Positions 6,565 to 14,371 of a stretch of DNA of 14,391 bases are shown here, in pieces. The notes beneath the pieces are model-generated. The model was not told where the DNA came from, did not search any database, and was given only the letters and a program-made list of their open reading frames with translations. The number at the start of each line of letters is the position of its first letter. The first letter of the stretch is position 1. Source of the stretch: Flavobacteriales bacterium (GTDB lineage: Bacteria > Bacteroidota > Bacteroidia > Flavobacteriales_D > Cryomorphaceae). The DNA lies in the NCBI GenBank assembly GCA_020200995.1, contig JAIVHQ010000024.1, forward strand, positions 1 to 14,391. The letters are read 5' to 3'. Position numbers and translations under genes: made by a program.

Positions 6565-9500
6565 CTAGAAATCCATAGCTAAAGATAAGTAAAATACAGA
6601 GGGCAGCCTGATGCCATCGTCTATACCCCAGGCCCAGTCTACACGAACAAAGTACCCGAGTAGCTTGCTTCTAAGTCCGAATCCGTAGCCGAATACAACG
6701 GGGTTGCGATTGCTTTCGATCTCTATCGTCAGGTCTCCGCGGTTGATCACAGTGTTGTTGAAAGCATTTTCGGGCGAAAAGGGACTGGGGCCTGTCCAGG
6801 CTGAACCTACATCACCGAAGGCGACTACCTGGAAGTTCTCAAGAAAGTCGCTCTTTAGCGGACGGTTGAAAAAGTACTTGAATACGGGGAGGCGCACTTC
6901 CGAATTTATGACGGAAAAGCTGTTTCCGTTTCGCGCATTGTAGATGAAGCCGCGCATCGGTGATCCCAGCGTTTGAAAGGCAAAATTTTGCTCCGGATCT
7001 ATGGGAATGCTGTTGTCGTTTCGTGGAAAGAGCCAATTGTCCACCCCACCGAGGAAATATACCAGCCGCTCGCTTCCAAGGGAGGTGCTCCAGGCAAATC
7101 GGTTTGCCCAAATCAGGTTGCGGTGAATCTTGGTGTAGTGCCTGAAGTCGGCCCCCAGCACTATGAAATCTGTGGCAAAATTGATGGGGTCGCGGTAGTA
7201 TTCTGCCCATACTTTGCCACGCATGCCTTGCCTGAGATTAACTCCGAGTCCGCGTGTGTTATCGAAAACAGCTTCGCCCTTCAGTCCCGCGTAATGGAAT
7301 GAGAAACTGGGTGCGCGAAGACTGCTTTGCTCAACAGCAAGGTTGATTACCTGGTCATTCCTGTACAGGCCGGTTCCTCGAAAGCTCAACACTTCGTTTA
7401 CCGGGTAGCTCATTCTGTAGGAAGCCTGGTAAGTGATAATTTTAAATATGTTGGGGCCTGCCTGAAATCTGTCGGACACCCTGATGCCCGTATATCGCTT
7501 GTCGATGCGTTTGGAGAGGTCTTCGAGTTGTACGAGGTACATATTGTTGTCGAAGTTGCCCGCCAGGCGGAAGCCCCCGGTAATTTTGTAATCTTCAAAC
7601 AGGTCGCTGGCACCTACCTTGAAAAGTCCACTGATGCCCGGGTTCAGGTTGCCCGGACCTGTGAGAGGTTGATAAAAATCCACACCGTATGTATTGTCGG
7701 CTTGAGCAATCACATTGTCTACTGCAAAGTTCAGGTTATAATTTCGCGCTCCGGGAAATGCGAGCGAATCCAATACGGTCACACCATCGCGGGCGGGACG
7801 GTAGTCACGCTTTTTTTGTGGAATTTCGCTGATCGTCACTGTTTCCTGCTCGTATTCGAAGCTTTTCTCCCCTTCGAAAGTGTAGTTGCGTATGTCTACT
7901 TCGCGGTCCTTGTTGCGTTTATCGGGCAGCCTGATGGGCGTGACGATTTCTACACCGTCTTCCAAGGTGCGCTCATCTTCGGTGACCTGTGGTTCTGCTT
8001 CGTCCTCATCCATTTTAGTATAGCCCTCACCTTCTCGGTCGGCGCGGAAATTCCCTGTGTGGAATTGGTACGTACCTTCGCTGAAGGTCAGTGAAGCAAA
8101 CTGTCCTGTAGACGGGTGCACGCTGTAATTCAATAAATCTTCGCGGTAGTTTGAAAGGGTTTTGGCTGTGGTGAAATACCTGTAGTGCACGGTGGTGTCT
8201 ATGCGGCTTATCACACTGTCGTAAGTAGCCACATAGCGATTTGTAATGCCCTCGTAATCGGCGGTGAATGTGTACCGTGATTCATCGTATTGGTGCGGAT
8301 GCCTTTCGATCAACCCGGGGGTATCCGTGATGCGCTCGAGATAGCGTGAGCGGCTTTTCAAATTGTAGCCAAAAACATCTCTGTTCGACTGTAATTCTGT
8401 AACCGTGTGCTTAGTCCTGAGGGTATCATCAGGTCGGTTAGATGAAAAAATTATTTTATTGCCGTCTTTAGAAAAGCTCGGTTCGAAATCTCCGTACATA
8501 TCGTCGGTGAGCTGCTCTTGCCGGTTGCCGATGAGGTAGTAGAGGTAAAGATCGGTTTGGCCGTTGTCTACCCCCGAAAAAATGATCTGCTGCCCGTTGG
8601 GGCTGTAGCTCATAGAGAGCACCTTGTCGAGACGGAATATTTCTCTCGAGGTTTTCTTCTTGTCATCGAGGTTGTAGTTGTTGAGCATCAATGTGCCGCG
8701 GCGCTCTGTGATATATGTGAAACTCTCGCCCGAAGGGTGCCATGCCAACACGGGAAATGAGTAATCGGGTATGCGCTCAAGTTTGTGCTCGGCCTTCAGA
8801 ATTTTTTTGCGTTTTCCCCGCTGAGTATCGTACAGATATAGCCTGTATTGGCCGAGAATATTGGTCACGTAGAGCGCGTGATTTCCGTCAGGACTTATCT
8901 CGAAGGCCGTTACTTTTCTCTCTTTTTTTGTTTTGATAGGAATGCTCTCGAGATCAATTTCCTCTTTCACCAAATCAGCCACGGCGTATTCACCGCGGTA
9001 GTACGCCAAAAATTCGGCGATGACGGTTTCCAGCGACTTTCCCAATACGAATAGAAATCCACTTTCCACATTTCGACTCACCCTTGACATGTACAGGATA
9101 TTCGGAAGTATATTTTCTCCGTACACCATGGCCACATATTCCCACAGTGCATACCCTGCTAAATGCGCCTCTCTGTTTTCGAGTCGATTGAATTTCTCGT
9201 ATTTCCCCGTGAGCACACCACTTTTTATTCGGCTGTCAGCCTCGTCATCCACATTTTTGGATGCGTACAGGATAAGGCCCTCGATAAACCATTCAGGAAG
9301 AGCCAACAGGGTGCTGGTTTTGATCACATCGCGCCAACCCCCGCCGTATAGAATTTGGTTGATAAGTACCCTGGCGATGCCATCCCTGATTTGGCGTTCG
9401 AAATTCTTGTAATCACCGTCGAAAAACACGAAAACTTTGGAGCCTACAATATTGGCAGTTCCGCCGATGTTTTGTTCTTCCTCGCCTGTGATTCCGATAT

Positions 9501-9816
9501 TGCTCTGTTTGAAATCGCTTTGCGAATTGTAAACGATAAACTGGATCTTGTCGCTGAGGGTGTAGTCAAAAATGTCTTCTACGGATCGGATGTTTTTCTC
9601 CGCTACTTTGCCGGTAAATTCCGCGAGCTTTTGCCCACCCTCGTAATAGTAAATGTCAAAATTTTCGAATCGGTACTGCTGCCAAAGGAATTCGCGGTAC
9701 TGTACCCTGTTTTTTCCGAACTCATTGTAAGACCCCTGATAGAACTGACCTTTCAGCGGTGCAATCGCCGAAACAGCAAGCATAAAGAGCAAAAGCAGGA
9801 AGGGTTGTCTGTTCAT
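6565..9816 (-). CDS. TolB-like outer-membrane protein: degenerate peptidase-like domain, WD40/PD40 propeller and C-terminal beta-barrel
   Basis: A 1083-aa exported protein with three parts. A signal peptide (about 1-23, PFLLLLFMLAVSAIAPLKG before QFYQ) leads into an N-terminal region resembling peptidase-MA gluzincins (about 40-290). It keeps LPEWFIEGL (173-181, Glu179 in the third-ligand position), but the HExxH site reads DGIAR (about 145-149), so proteolysis is unlikely. A TolB-type propeller follows (about 305-560) with blades such as EISPDGNHALYVTN, MSYSPNGQQIIFSG and PSFSKDGNKIIFSSNRPDD. A charged linker leads to a C-terminal barrel like BamA/surface antigen (about 690-1083; GLKGEAVFDNTRGLGVN, AFGDVGSAW, VFGYGFGLRSKLLGYFVRVDWAWG). 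The final Phe (SLAMDF) fits an outer-membrane insertion signal. Large proteins of this plan are common in Bacteroidota and often labelled translocation protein TolB; the true role is unknown. The ATG at 9816 is well placed before the signal peptide. It is divergent from the MBL gene. Confidence 0.88.
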   Translation of the reverse strand: MNRQPFLLLLFMLAVSAIAPLKGQFYQGSYNEFGKNRVQYREFLWQQYRFENFDIYYYEGGQKLAEFTGKVAEKNIRSVEDIFDYTLSDKIQFIVYNSQSDFKQSNIGITGEEEQNIGGTANIVGSKVFVFFDGDYKNFERQIRDGIARVLINQILYGGGWRDVIKTSTLLALPEWFIEGLILYASKNVDDEADSRIKSGVLTGKYEKFNRLENREAHLAGYALWEYVAMVYGENILPNILYMSRVSRNVESGFLFVLGKSLETVIAEFLAYYRGEYAVADLVKEEIDLESIPIKTKKERKVTAFEISPDGNHALYVTNILGQYRLYLYDTQRGKRKKILKAEHKLERIPDYSFPVLAWHPSGESFTYITERRGTLMLNNYNLDDKKKTSREIFRLDKVLSMSYSPNGQQIIFSGVDNGQTDLYLYYLIGNRQEQLTDDMYGDFEPSFSKDGNKIIFSSNRPDDTLRTKHTVTELQSNRDVFGYNLKSRSRYLERITDTPGLIERHPHQYDESRYTFTADYEGITNRYVATYDSVISRIDTTVHYRYFTTAKTLSNYREDLLNYSVHPSTGQFASLTFSEGTYQFHTGNFRADREGEGYTKMDEDEAEPQVTEDERTLEDGVEIVTPIRLPDKRNKDREVDIRNYTFEGEKSFEYEQETVTISEIPQKKRDYRPARDGVTVLDSLAFPGARNYNLNFAVDNVIAQADNTYGVDFYQPLTGPGNLNPGISGLFKVGASDLFEDYKITGGFRLAGNFDNNMYLVQLEDLSKRIDKRYTGIRVSDRFQAGPNIFKIITYQASYRMSYPVNEVLSFRGTGLYRNDQVINLAVEQSSLRAPSFSFHYAGLKGEAVFDNTRGLGVNLRQGMRGKVWAEYYRDPINFATDFIVLGADFRHYTKIHRNLIWANRFAWSTSLGSERLVYFLGGVDNWLFPRNDNSIPIDPEQNFAFQTLGSPMRGFIYNARNGNSFSVINSEVRLPVFKYFFNRPLKSDFLENFQVVAFGDVGSAWTGPSPFSPENAFNNTVINRGDLTIEIESNRNPVVFGYGFGLRSKLLGYFVRVDWAWGIDDGIRLPSVFYLSLAMDF

Positions 9817-9949
9817 ACTGAGATCGGTAAAGATAACGATTTTGCAGGCGATTTTATTCGCCTTACAAACAAAAAATCCATCCTTTTGAGCATATCAGTT
9901 AAACACGCTGTAAGGGCTTTTCCCTACCTTCGTCCGAAATAGTTTTTTT
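9817..9949. promoter_or_regulatory. Divergent promoter region (TolB-like / MBL hydrolase)
   Basis: The 133-bp divergent gap carries TACCTTCG (9925-9932, plus), a one-mismatch TAnnTTTG box 17 bp before the MBL start, but no TTG at normal distance. On the minus strand TATCTTTA, close to the TolB-like start, is likewise a one-mismatch box. AGGCGA-TTTTAT-TCGCCT (9846-9863) is a perfect 6-bp-arm inverted repeat and a possible operator. All calls here are weak. Confidence 0.35.
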
Positions 9950-10582
9950 ATGATTCACGTGCAGTCCTTTACTTTTAATCCTTTCATGGAAAATACCTAC
10001 GTGGTGTACACCGACAGCGGCAGCGCAGTCGTCGTAGATCCCGGGTGTTCTGATACCGCTGAAGAACGTCAGCTCGATGCTTTTATTACCGAAAAAAAAC
10101 TCACCGTAAAGGACATTCTGCTGACCCATTGCCATATTGATCATGTGATGGGCCTGCATTACACCGCTCGTAAATACGGATGTACTCCGCTAATGCCCGA
10201 AGGTGAGGTGCCCGTCCTTGCTGCGGCGCAACGTTCGGCCGAAATGTACGGTCTGTCCTACAACGGCACTCCCGATACAGCTTTTTTTGAGCGTGATACT
10301 TACGATCTCGACGGAGAAAAATTTGAGATTCTGCAAGTGCCGGGCCATTCACCGGCCCACGTGGCCTTTCTTCACAGGGGTGCTGGTATTTTGATCGCCG
10401 GCGACGTACTTTTTAAGCAAAGCATCGGGCGCACAGATTTGCCGGGAGGCGATTACGACACCCTCATCGCTTCGATAAAAAATGAGATTCTTCCGCTGGA
10501 CGACAAAACGGTCGTTTATCCCGGTCACATGGAATCAACAACGGTGGGAGAGGAAAAACGATTGAACCCCTTTCTTCACTAA
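9950..10582 (+). CDS. MBL-fold metallohydrolase, glyoxalase II-like
   Basis: A 210-aa single-domain metallo-beta-lactamase-fold hydrolase, complete for small glyoxalase II/YcbL-like proteins, which hydrolyse thioesters such as S-lactoylglutathione. Visible metal-site residues: THCHIDH at 59-65 (His60, His62, Asp64, His65), His133 in PGHSPAH, Asp152 in AGDVLF, and His193 in YPGH. GRTDLPGGDYDTL (160-172) is also typical of the group. There is no signal peptide, so the protein is probably cytosolic. The ATG at 9950 is the natural start before the HVQSFTFNPFMENTYVV strand; upstream is T-rich with no clear ribosome site, which is normal for Bacteroidota. Its stop lies one base from the stop of the convergent barrel gene, so the two transcripts must overlap or end inside each other. 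The physiological substrate is uncertain. Confidence 0.93.
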   Translation: MIHVQSFTFNPFMENTYVVYTDSGSAVVVDPGCSDTAEERQLDAFITEKKLTVKDILLTHCHIDHVMGLHYTARKYGCTPLMPEGEVPVLAAAQRSAEMYGLSYNGTPDTAFFERDTYDLDGEKFEILQVPGHSPAHVAFLHRGAGILIAGDVLFKQSIGRTDLPGGDYDTLIASIKNEILPLDDKTVVYPGHMESTTVGEEKRLNPFLH

Positions 10583-10583
10583 T

Positions 10584-11435
10584 TTACCAAGGGCTCTTGC
10601 CGTCAATCATACCAAAAAGTGTATCGCTGTTTCGGCGCTTCGGGCCTTTAGGAGGACAACTTCTTCCGGATTTTTTGTCGAGAAGATAAAATGACAGCCT
10701 GAAAAGTAAGGGGCGATACCGGGTGTTGAATACTCCGATGGTCGACTTCATGTCGTTAAATTGAATGGCCGTCAGTATGGGGGTTTCCACCGAGGGGACA
10801 ACCAACAAATTTTGGGTGAGTTTGAATCCAATTCCAAATCGATAATTTATTTGAGCCACAAACTGATTTGCAGCTAAAGCGGTAATCGGCAGGTTCCTGT
10901 CATTGTAACGTGTATCGCTATTGAAAAGGTAGTCAACATTCACTCCGACAGAATTTTGGAAAAAAGCGTAATCCGAAAATTGCTTTACGTGATTGGCACG
11001 AAAACCTGCCGTGGCGTAGCTGTAGGTAAAGTCGCCGTCGCCCCGCAGCACGAAAGGGGTGGTGCGGTTTGTGTCATCCAATACTGCATCAAATCTCTCA
11101 ACTCCACGCAGCGTTTTGGCTCCTATCGAAAACTCCACAGAATGAATCAGTCGCGAACGCTCGATTAAATGAAATCTTCCTATTTCGATGCCTATCCCTA
11201 ATCTTCCCGCTCCACGATATTCCACATCATACACCTGATCTCCTTCAGTAAAAAGACGTTGGTTTCCACCCTTCACAGAAGGGGCCGTGAAAGTCAACAT
11301 TGGTGCGATGATCCAACCCTTCCTTTCGAAATTACCGAAAGAGGGAAATACATCGCGGTGTTTGCGGCTTTGATTGTTTTGAGAAAACACAACCAAAGGC
11401 AAGATTAGACTTAAAATCAGAGTGATAGAGCGCAT
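10584..11435 (-). CDS. Predicted outer-membrane beta-barrel protein of unknown function
   Basis: 283 aa; I do not recognise a named family. Residues 1-19 are a signal peptide (MRSITLILSLILPLVVFS before QNN). The rest is rich in alternating polar/hydrophobic strands with aromatic girdles, for example KGWIIAPMLTFTAPS, RLGIGIEIGRFHLIE, IHSVEFSIGAKTL, FTYSYATAGFRANHV and LLFRLSFYLL, as expected of an 8-12-strand outer-membrane barrel. After the last strand comes an unusual basic tail of about 30 residues (from DKKSGRSCPPKGPKRR) with one Cys, so the protein does not end in the usual aromatic strand terminus. The ATG at 11435 directly precedes the signal peptide. It lies 57 bp downstream of kmo on the same strand and could be co-transcribed, but nothing links it to kynurenine chemistry. 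It is tail to tail with the MBL gene. Confidence 0.78.
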   Translation of the reverse strand: MRSITLILSLILPLVVFSQNNQSRKHRDVFPSFGNFERKGWIIAPMLTFTAPSVKGGNQRLFTEGDQVYDVEYRGAGRLGIGIEIGRFHLIERSRLIHSVEFSIGAKTLRGVERFDAVLDDTNRTTPFVLRGDGDFTYSYATAGFRANHVKQFSDYAFFQNSVGVNVDYLFNSDTRYNDRNLPITALAANQFVAQINYRFGIGFKLTQNLLVVPSVETPILTAIQFNDMKSTIGVFNTRYRPLLFRLSFYLLDKKSGRSCPPKGPKRRNSDTLFGMIDGKSPW

Positions 11436-11492
11436 GCGGTGTTTTTAAATGGTCCGGTTCAGCTCAAGGAGGGACTTTAAATACGCCTCACC

Positions 11493-12851
11493 TCACACAT
11501 TGGTTACCTTTTTTGAGTCGTGTTTTGCGGCCAAAATCTCACGCTCCAATTCTTCGCTGTCCCAATGTTTTTCAATGTCGGGGCGCCTCATAAATGGAGC
11601 CATGATTTCGTCCTGTTTCTTGCCCTCGGCCAAGGCTTCGGAATATCGCCTGTGGCTGAAGGTCACTTGTGAATATAACGGCATCCAGGCCTCGGGATTG
11701 CGCTCGTAGATGCGTGCCTCTATTTTCTTTTGCAGCAAAAAAGCGGGATCGCCCACCAGGTCGCGCATCTCTACGTAATTTCTCATCGCCAGCTCGGCGA
11801 TGGCATCGGCATCGGGCTTGCGCTGCTCCTGAAAGCGCGGCAAAATGCTTTCCCAATCGTGGTCGTGGGCCTCAATGAGGGCATCCATTACGCTGACGTC
11901 TTCAAACCCGGAGTTCATACCCTGCCCGTAAAACGGCACAATGGCGTGCGACGAATCACCGAGCAGACAAGTGTGGTTGCGTACCCAAGGGTAGCATTTG
12001 ATGATCACGAGGTCTGCCAACGGATGGCTTTTGTAGTCGCCCACCAGGTCGGGCATCATGTCGTAAAAGTCGGGGAACACTTCTTTGAAAAAACGATCTA
12101 CCTCAGCATCGCTCTCCAGCGCTGCGAAGGAGTGCTTTCCTTCGTAAGGCATGAATAATGTGCAAGTGAAGCTCCCGTCTGCATTTGGAAGTGCAATGAG
12201 CATGTACCCACCCCGTGGCCAGATGTGCAATGCGTTCTTTTCCATCCTGAATTCGCCACCCGGCCCCGCAGGCAGAAACAGCTCACGGTATCCGTGTGGA
12301 ATAAACTCTTGGCTGTAATTGAAGCGCGGCGTCCTTTGCATATCGGACCGCACCTGCGAAAAGGCGCCGTCGGTCCCGAATATTAAGTCTGCTTTTTCCT
12401 CGATCTGCATGCCTGTTTCGGTGTGTTCGAATAGCGCGACGTTTTTCTCAAAATCCACGCTCACACATTTTTGGTGAAAGAGCATTTCCACGCCATTGTC
12501 TTTTTCGGCCTTGTCCATAAGCACGCAGTTCAGCTCGCCGCGCGATACCGAGTAAATGGCTTGCCCCTCCCGGCCATAGGGCTGAAAAGTCTCGTTGCCA
12601 TCAATGTCGTGAATCTGCCTTCCGTACATGGGGATGGCGATGGCTTCCACCTGCTCTTTCACACCTGCCAGTTCCACCGCTTTCCAGCCGCGTGTGCTGA
12701 GCGCCAGGTTGATTGATTTCCCTGCTTGCATGGTGAAGTTGCGCATGTCGGGTCGGCGTTCGTACACCTTCACCCGATAGCCTTTTTTTGCGAGGTTGGC
12801 TGCAAGCAGTGATCCTACAAGACCTGCGCCTACAATAATTACATTTTTCAT
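11493..12851 (-). CDS. kmo: Kynurenine 3-monooxygenase (FAD-dependent)
   Basis: This flavoprotein hydroxylates L-kynurenine to 3-hydroxykynurenine using NADPH and O2. 452 aa, full length. The N-terminal FAD/Rossmann motif is GAGLVG (8-13) with the ribose-binding acid at the end of strand 2 (VKVYERRPD). KSINLALSTRGW (45-56) is the diagnostic KMO signature, followed by MYGRQIH (75-81), YSVSRGELN (100-108) and GTDGAFSQVR (159-168). The second FAD motif is LLGDSSHAIVPFYGQGMNSG (296-315). NYVEMRD (358-364) and RRYSEA (401-406) carry an Asn and Tyr matching the substrate-side residues described for KMO structures. There is no C-terminal membrane helix, unlike the mitochondrial enzyme. The ATG at 12851 is the only sensible start before the Rossmann strand. 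kynU lies upstream on the same strand across a 169-bp gap with its own promoter-like site. The two enzymes act in sequence. Confidence 0.97.
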   Translation of the reverse strand: MKNVIIVGAGLVGSLLAANLAKKGYRVKVYERRPDMRNFTMQAGKSINLALSTRGWKAVELAGVKEQVEAIAIPMYGRQIHDIDGNETFQPYGREGQAIYSVSRGELNCVLMDKAEKDNGVEMLFHQKCVSVDFEKNVALFEHTETGMQIEEKADLIFGTDGAFSQVRSDMQRTPRFNYSQEFIPHGYRELFLPAGPGGEFRMEKNALHIWPRGGYMLIALPNADGSFTCTLFMPYEGKHSFAALESDAEVDRFFKEVFPDFYDMMPDLVGDYKSHPLADLVIIKCYPWVRNHTCLLGDSSHAIVPFYGQGMNSGFEDVSVMDALIEAHDHDWESILPRFQEQRKPDADAIAELAMRNYVEMRDLVGDPAFLLQKKIEARIYERNPEAWMPLYSQVTFSHRRYSEALAEGKKQDEIMAPFMRRPDIEKHWDSEELEREILAAKHDSKKVTNV

Positions 12852-12873
12852 TCGTGTTTTTTTATGTCTTCAG

Positions 12874-12897
12874 TTTTGCCACAGCCTTTCGGCAAAA
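12874..12897 (-). other. Hairpin in the kmo leader
   Basis: TTTTGCC (12874-12880) and GGCAAAA (12891-12897) are perfect 7-bp arms. On the minus (kmo mRNA) strand the same region also contains GCC-GAAA-GGC, a short stem with a GNRA-type tetraloop. The GCC is shared, so the two stems exclude each other. The structure ends about 23 bases before the kmo start codon. No T-run follows, so it is not a kynU terminator of the usual type. Confidence 0.35.
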
Positions 12898-12916
12898 AAG
12901 GCGGATGCGCGATGTG

Positions 12917-12933
12917 CCTGCTAAATTAGCAGG
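12917..12933. promoter_or_regulatory. Perfect 17-bp palindrome, candidate operator
   Basis: CCTGCTAA-A-TTAGCAGG has 8-bp arms around one central base. It covers the candidate -7 box of kmo (12921-12928), the position where a bound dimeric repressor would block RNA polymerase. The regulator is unknown, and I see no second copy before kynU in the part shown. Confidence 0.5.
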
Positions 12934-12949
12934 ATTCGTTCAACTACAA
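12921..12949 (-). promoter_or_regulatory. Candidate kmo promoter (Bacteroidota type)
   Basis: On the minus strand TTG (12949-12947) is followed by 18 bases and then TAATTTAG (12928-12921), against the Bacteroidota consensus TTG-N17-23-TAnnTTTG. Five of the six fixed bases of the -7 box match. Transcription would start near 12914, giving a kmo leader of about 60 bases. Confidence 0.45.
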
Positions 12950-12961
12950 GGCCCGAGGCCT
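12949..12961 (-). terminator. Weak hairpin after kynU
   Basis: AGGCC-CGA-GGCCT is a perfect 5-bp GC-rich stem with a 3-base loop, followed on the minus strand by TGTAGTTG, only partly T-rich. It lies 60 bp past the kynU stop and abuts the kmo -33 TTG. It may end or attenuate kynU transcription. Confidence 0.3.
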
Positions 12962-13020
12962 GCAGGTTGTTCACCGCATGGGGTCAGAAAGGATTTAGCC
13001 GGCCCGAAATCGCGTCGGCA

Positions 13021-14289
13021 TTATTTCTTCAACCCCTCTTCCAGCACTTCTCCAAAGCGCACCACATCGGCGAATGAATTATACAGCGGTACGGGAGCTG
13101 CACGGATCACATTTGGTTCGCGCCAGTCGGTATACACGCCGTTTTCCATCAGGTGGTTGAACAGCGACTTGCCCTGCCCGTGGGCGAAGAGGCTGAGCTG
13201 ACACCCGCGTCTCTCGGGCTCCTTCGGGGTAATGATTTCGAGTTTTGTACCGGCCGATTTTGCGACCGCCTCCACCGTTTCCTGCATGAATGCTGTGAGC
13301 TTCAGGCTTTTTTGCCGCAAGGCATCCATGCCCGCTTCCGCGAAAATGCGCAGGGACGCGAGGTGAGGCGCCATGGAAAAAACGGGGGCATTGCTGAGCT
13401 GCCAGCCCTCGGCGCCCGGCACGGGTTTGAAGCCGGGCTCCATCAGGAAGCGCTCGTCCTTGTCGTGGCCCCACCACCCGGCAAATCGGGGAAGGTCGGT
13501 GTCATTTGCATATTTCTCGTGGATGAATATTCCCGATACAGAGCCGGGGCCGCTGTTGAGGTATTTATAAGTGCACCACGCTGCAAAGTCGACATCCCAG
13601 TCATGCAGCTTCACAGGCACATTGCCCGCGGCATGGGCCAGGTCCCAGCCCACCACGGCGCCTGCTTCGCGACCTGCACGCGTGATTCGCTCCATGTCAA
13701 ACCACTGCCCGGTGTAGTAATTTACCCCTCCGATGAATACCAGGGCAAGCTCGTCCTTGTGGGCTTCAATTTTGGCTTCAATGTCTTCCTCGTGCAGGGT
13801 GTGTTCACCTTCGCGGGGTTCGATTTCGATGATGGCATCTTCGGGGCGGTAGCCGTGAAATTTCACCTGCGATTCCAGCGCGTACTGATCGCTCGGAAAG
13901 GCTTTGGCCTCGCAGAGTATCTTGTAGCGTTCGCCTTCCGGGCGGTAAAAGCTCACCATCAGGAAGTGGATATTTGCCGTAAGGCCGTTCATGTGCACCA
14001 CCTCTTTTTCCTTGGCGCCGACAATGGCTGCCGCAGGCGCCATAAGAAGTTCATGGTAGCTGTACCAGGGATTGCGGGCGTGAAAGTGGCCTTCTACGCC
14101 GTGCTTGGCCCAGTCGTCCAATTCCTGAATGATGGCATCTTTGGCCGTGGCGGGTTGCAGCCCAAGAGAGTTGCCGGTGAAATAGGCACAGGGCTTTCCG
14201 TCAACTTTCGGAATGTGGAATTGTTCGCGGTATCGGGCGAGGGGGTCTTCGTTGTCGTATTTCCGGGCTAGGTCGCGTAGATATTGCAT
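13021..14289 (-). CDS. kynU: Kynureninase (PLP-dependent)
   Basis: A class V aminotransferase-fold enzyme that cleaves 3-hydroxykynurenine (and kynurenine) into 3-hydroxyanthranilate (or anthranilate) and L-alanine. 422 aa, full length. Signature segments: YFTGNSLGLQP (36-46), HGVEGHF near 63-69, NPWYSYHELLM (73-83), NGLTANIHFL (101-110), FPSDQYALESQ (131-141), and the cofactor region GWDLAHAAGN (214-223) with Asp216 for the PLP ring nitrogen. The PLP-binding Lys is Lys242 in CTYKYLNSGPGS; later come GWWGH (271-275) and WQLSNAPVFS (296-305). The ATG at 14289 precedes the usual short N-terminal helix. It lies upstream of kmo, and together they convert kynurenine to 3-hydroxyanthranilate for either catabolism or the quinolinate/NAD branch. 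The remaining pathway enzymes are outside the window. A TACCTTTG box lies about 70 bp upstream. Confidence 0.97.
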   Translation of the reverse strand: MQYLRDLARKYDNEDPLARYREQFHIPKVDGKPCAYFTGNSLGLQPATAKDAIIQELDDWAKHGVEGHFHARNPWYSYHELLMAPAAAIVGAKEKEVVHMNGLTANIHFLMVSFYRPEGERYKILCEAKAFPSDQYALESQVKFHGYRPEDAIIEIEPREGEHTLHEEDIEAKIEAHKDELALVFIGGVNYYTGQWFDMERITRAGREAGAVVGWDLAHAAGNVPVKLHDWDVDFAAWCTYKYLNSGPGSVSGIFIHEKYANDTDLPRFAGWWGHDKDERFLMEPGFKPVPGAEGWQLSNAPVFSMAPHLASLRIFAEAGMDALRQKSLKLTAFMQETVEAVAKSAGTKLEIITPKEPERRGCQLSLFAHGQGKSLFNHLMENGVYTDWREPNVIRAAPVPLYNSFADVVRFGEVLEEGLKK

Positions 14290-14313
14290 TTCGGTCGGGC
14301 CGTTTTTAAAGTG

Positions 14314-14321
14314 TAAATTTG
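14314..14321 (+). promoter_or_regulatory. Candidate -7 box for a rightward gene
   Basis: TAAATTTG matches the Bacteroidota TAnnTTTG box perfectly. It points to the ATG at 14372. No TTG is present at the normal -33 distance. Confidence 0.35.
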
Positions 14322-14356
14322 CGCCCGATTAGAATGAGAAAATGCGGCACGCGCCC

Positions 14357-14364
14357 CAAAGGTA
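14357..14364 (-). promoter_or_regulatory. Candidate kynU -7 box
   Basis: On the minus strand this reads TACCTTTG, a perfect TAnnTTTG, with an expected transcript start near 14350 and a kynU leader of about 60 bases. No -33 TTG is visible at the right spacing before the window ends. Confidence 0.4.
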
Positions 14365-14371
14365 ATTAAAG

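Noticed and set aside
7327..8094. Plus-strand frame (255 codons) inside the TolB-like gene
   Set aside because: Antisense to a coherent propeller/barrel sequence, with no domain of its own.
11443..11483. TTTAAATGGTCC ... GGGACTTTAAAT inverted repeat between kmo and the barrel gene
   Set aside because: Only GTCC/GGAC pairs cleanly, and TTTAAA is self-complementary; too weak to call a terminator or operator.
12874..12897. Rho-independent terminator for kynU
   Set aside because: The stem is perfect, but no T-run follows on the minus strand, and it lies inside the kmo leader downstream of the candidate kmo promoter.
13153..14271. Long open frame (about 372 codons) on the plus strand, antisense to kynU
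   Set aside because: kynU on the other strand has complete family motifs over the same bases. The antisense product shows no recognisable domain, and its openness follows from the codon use of kynU.
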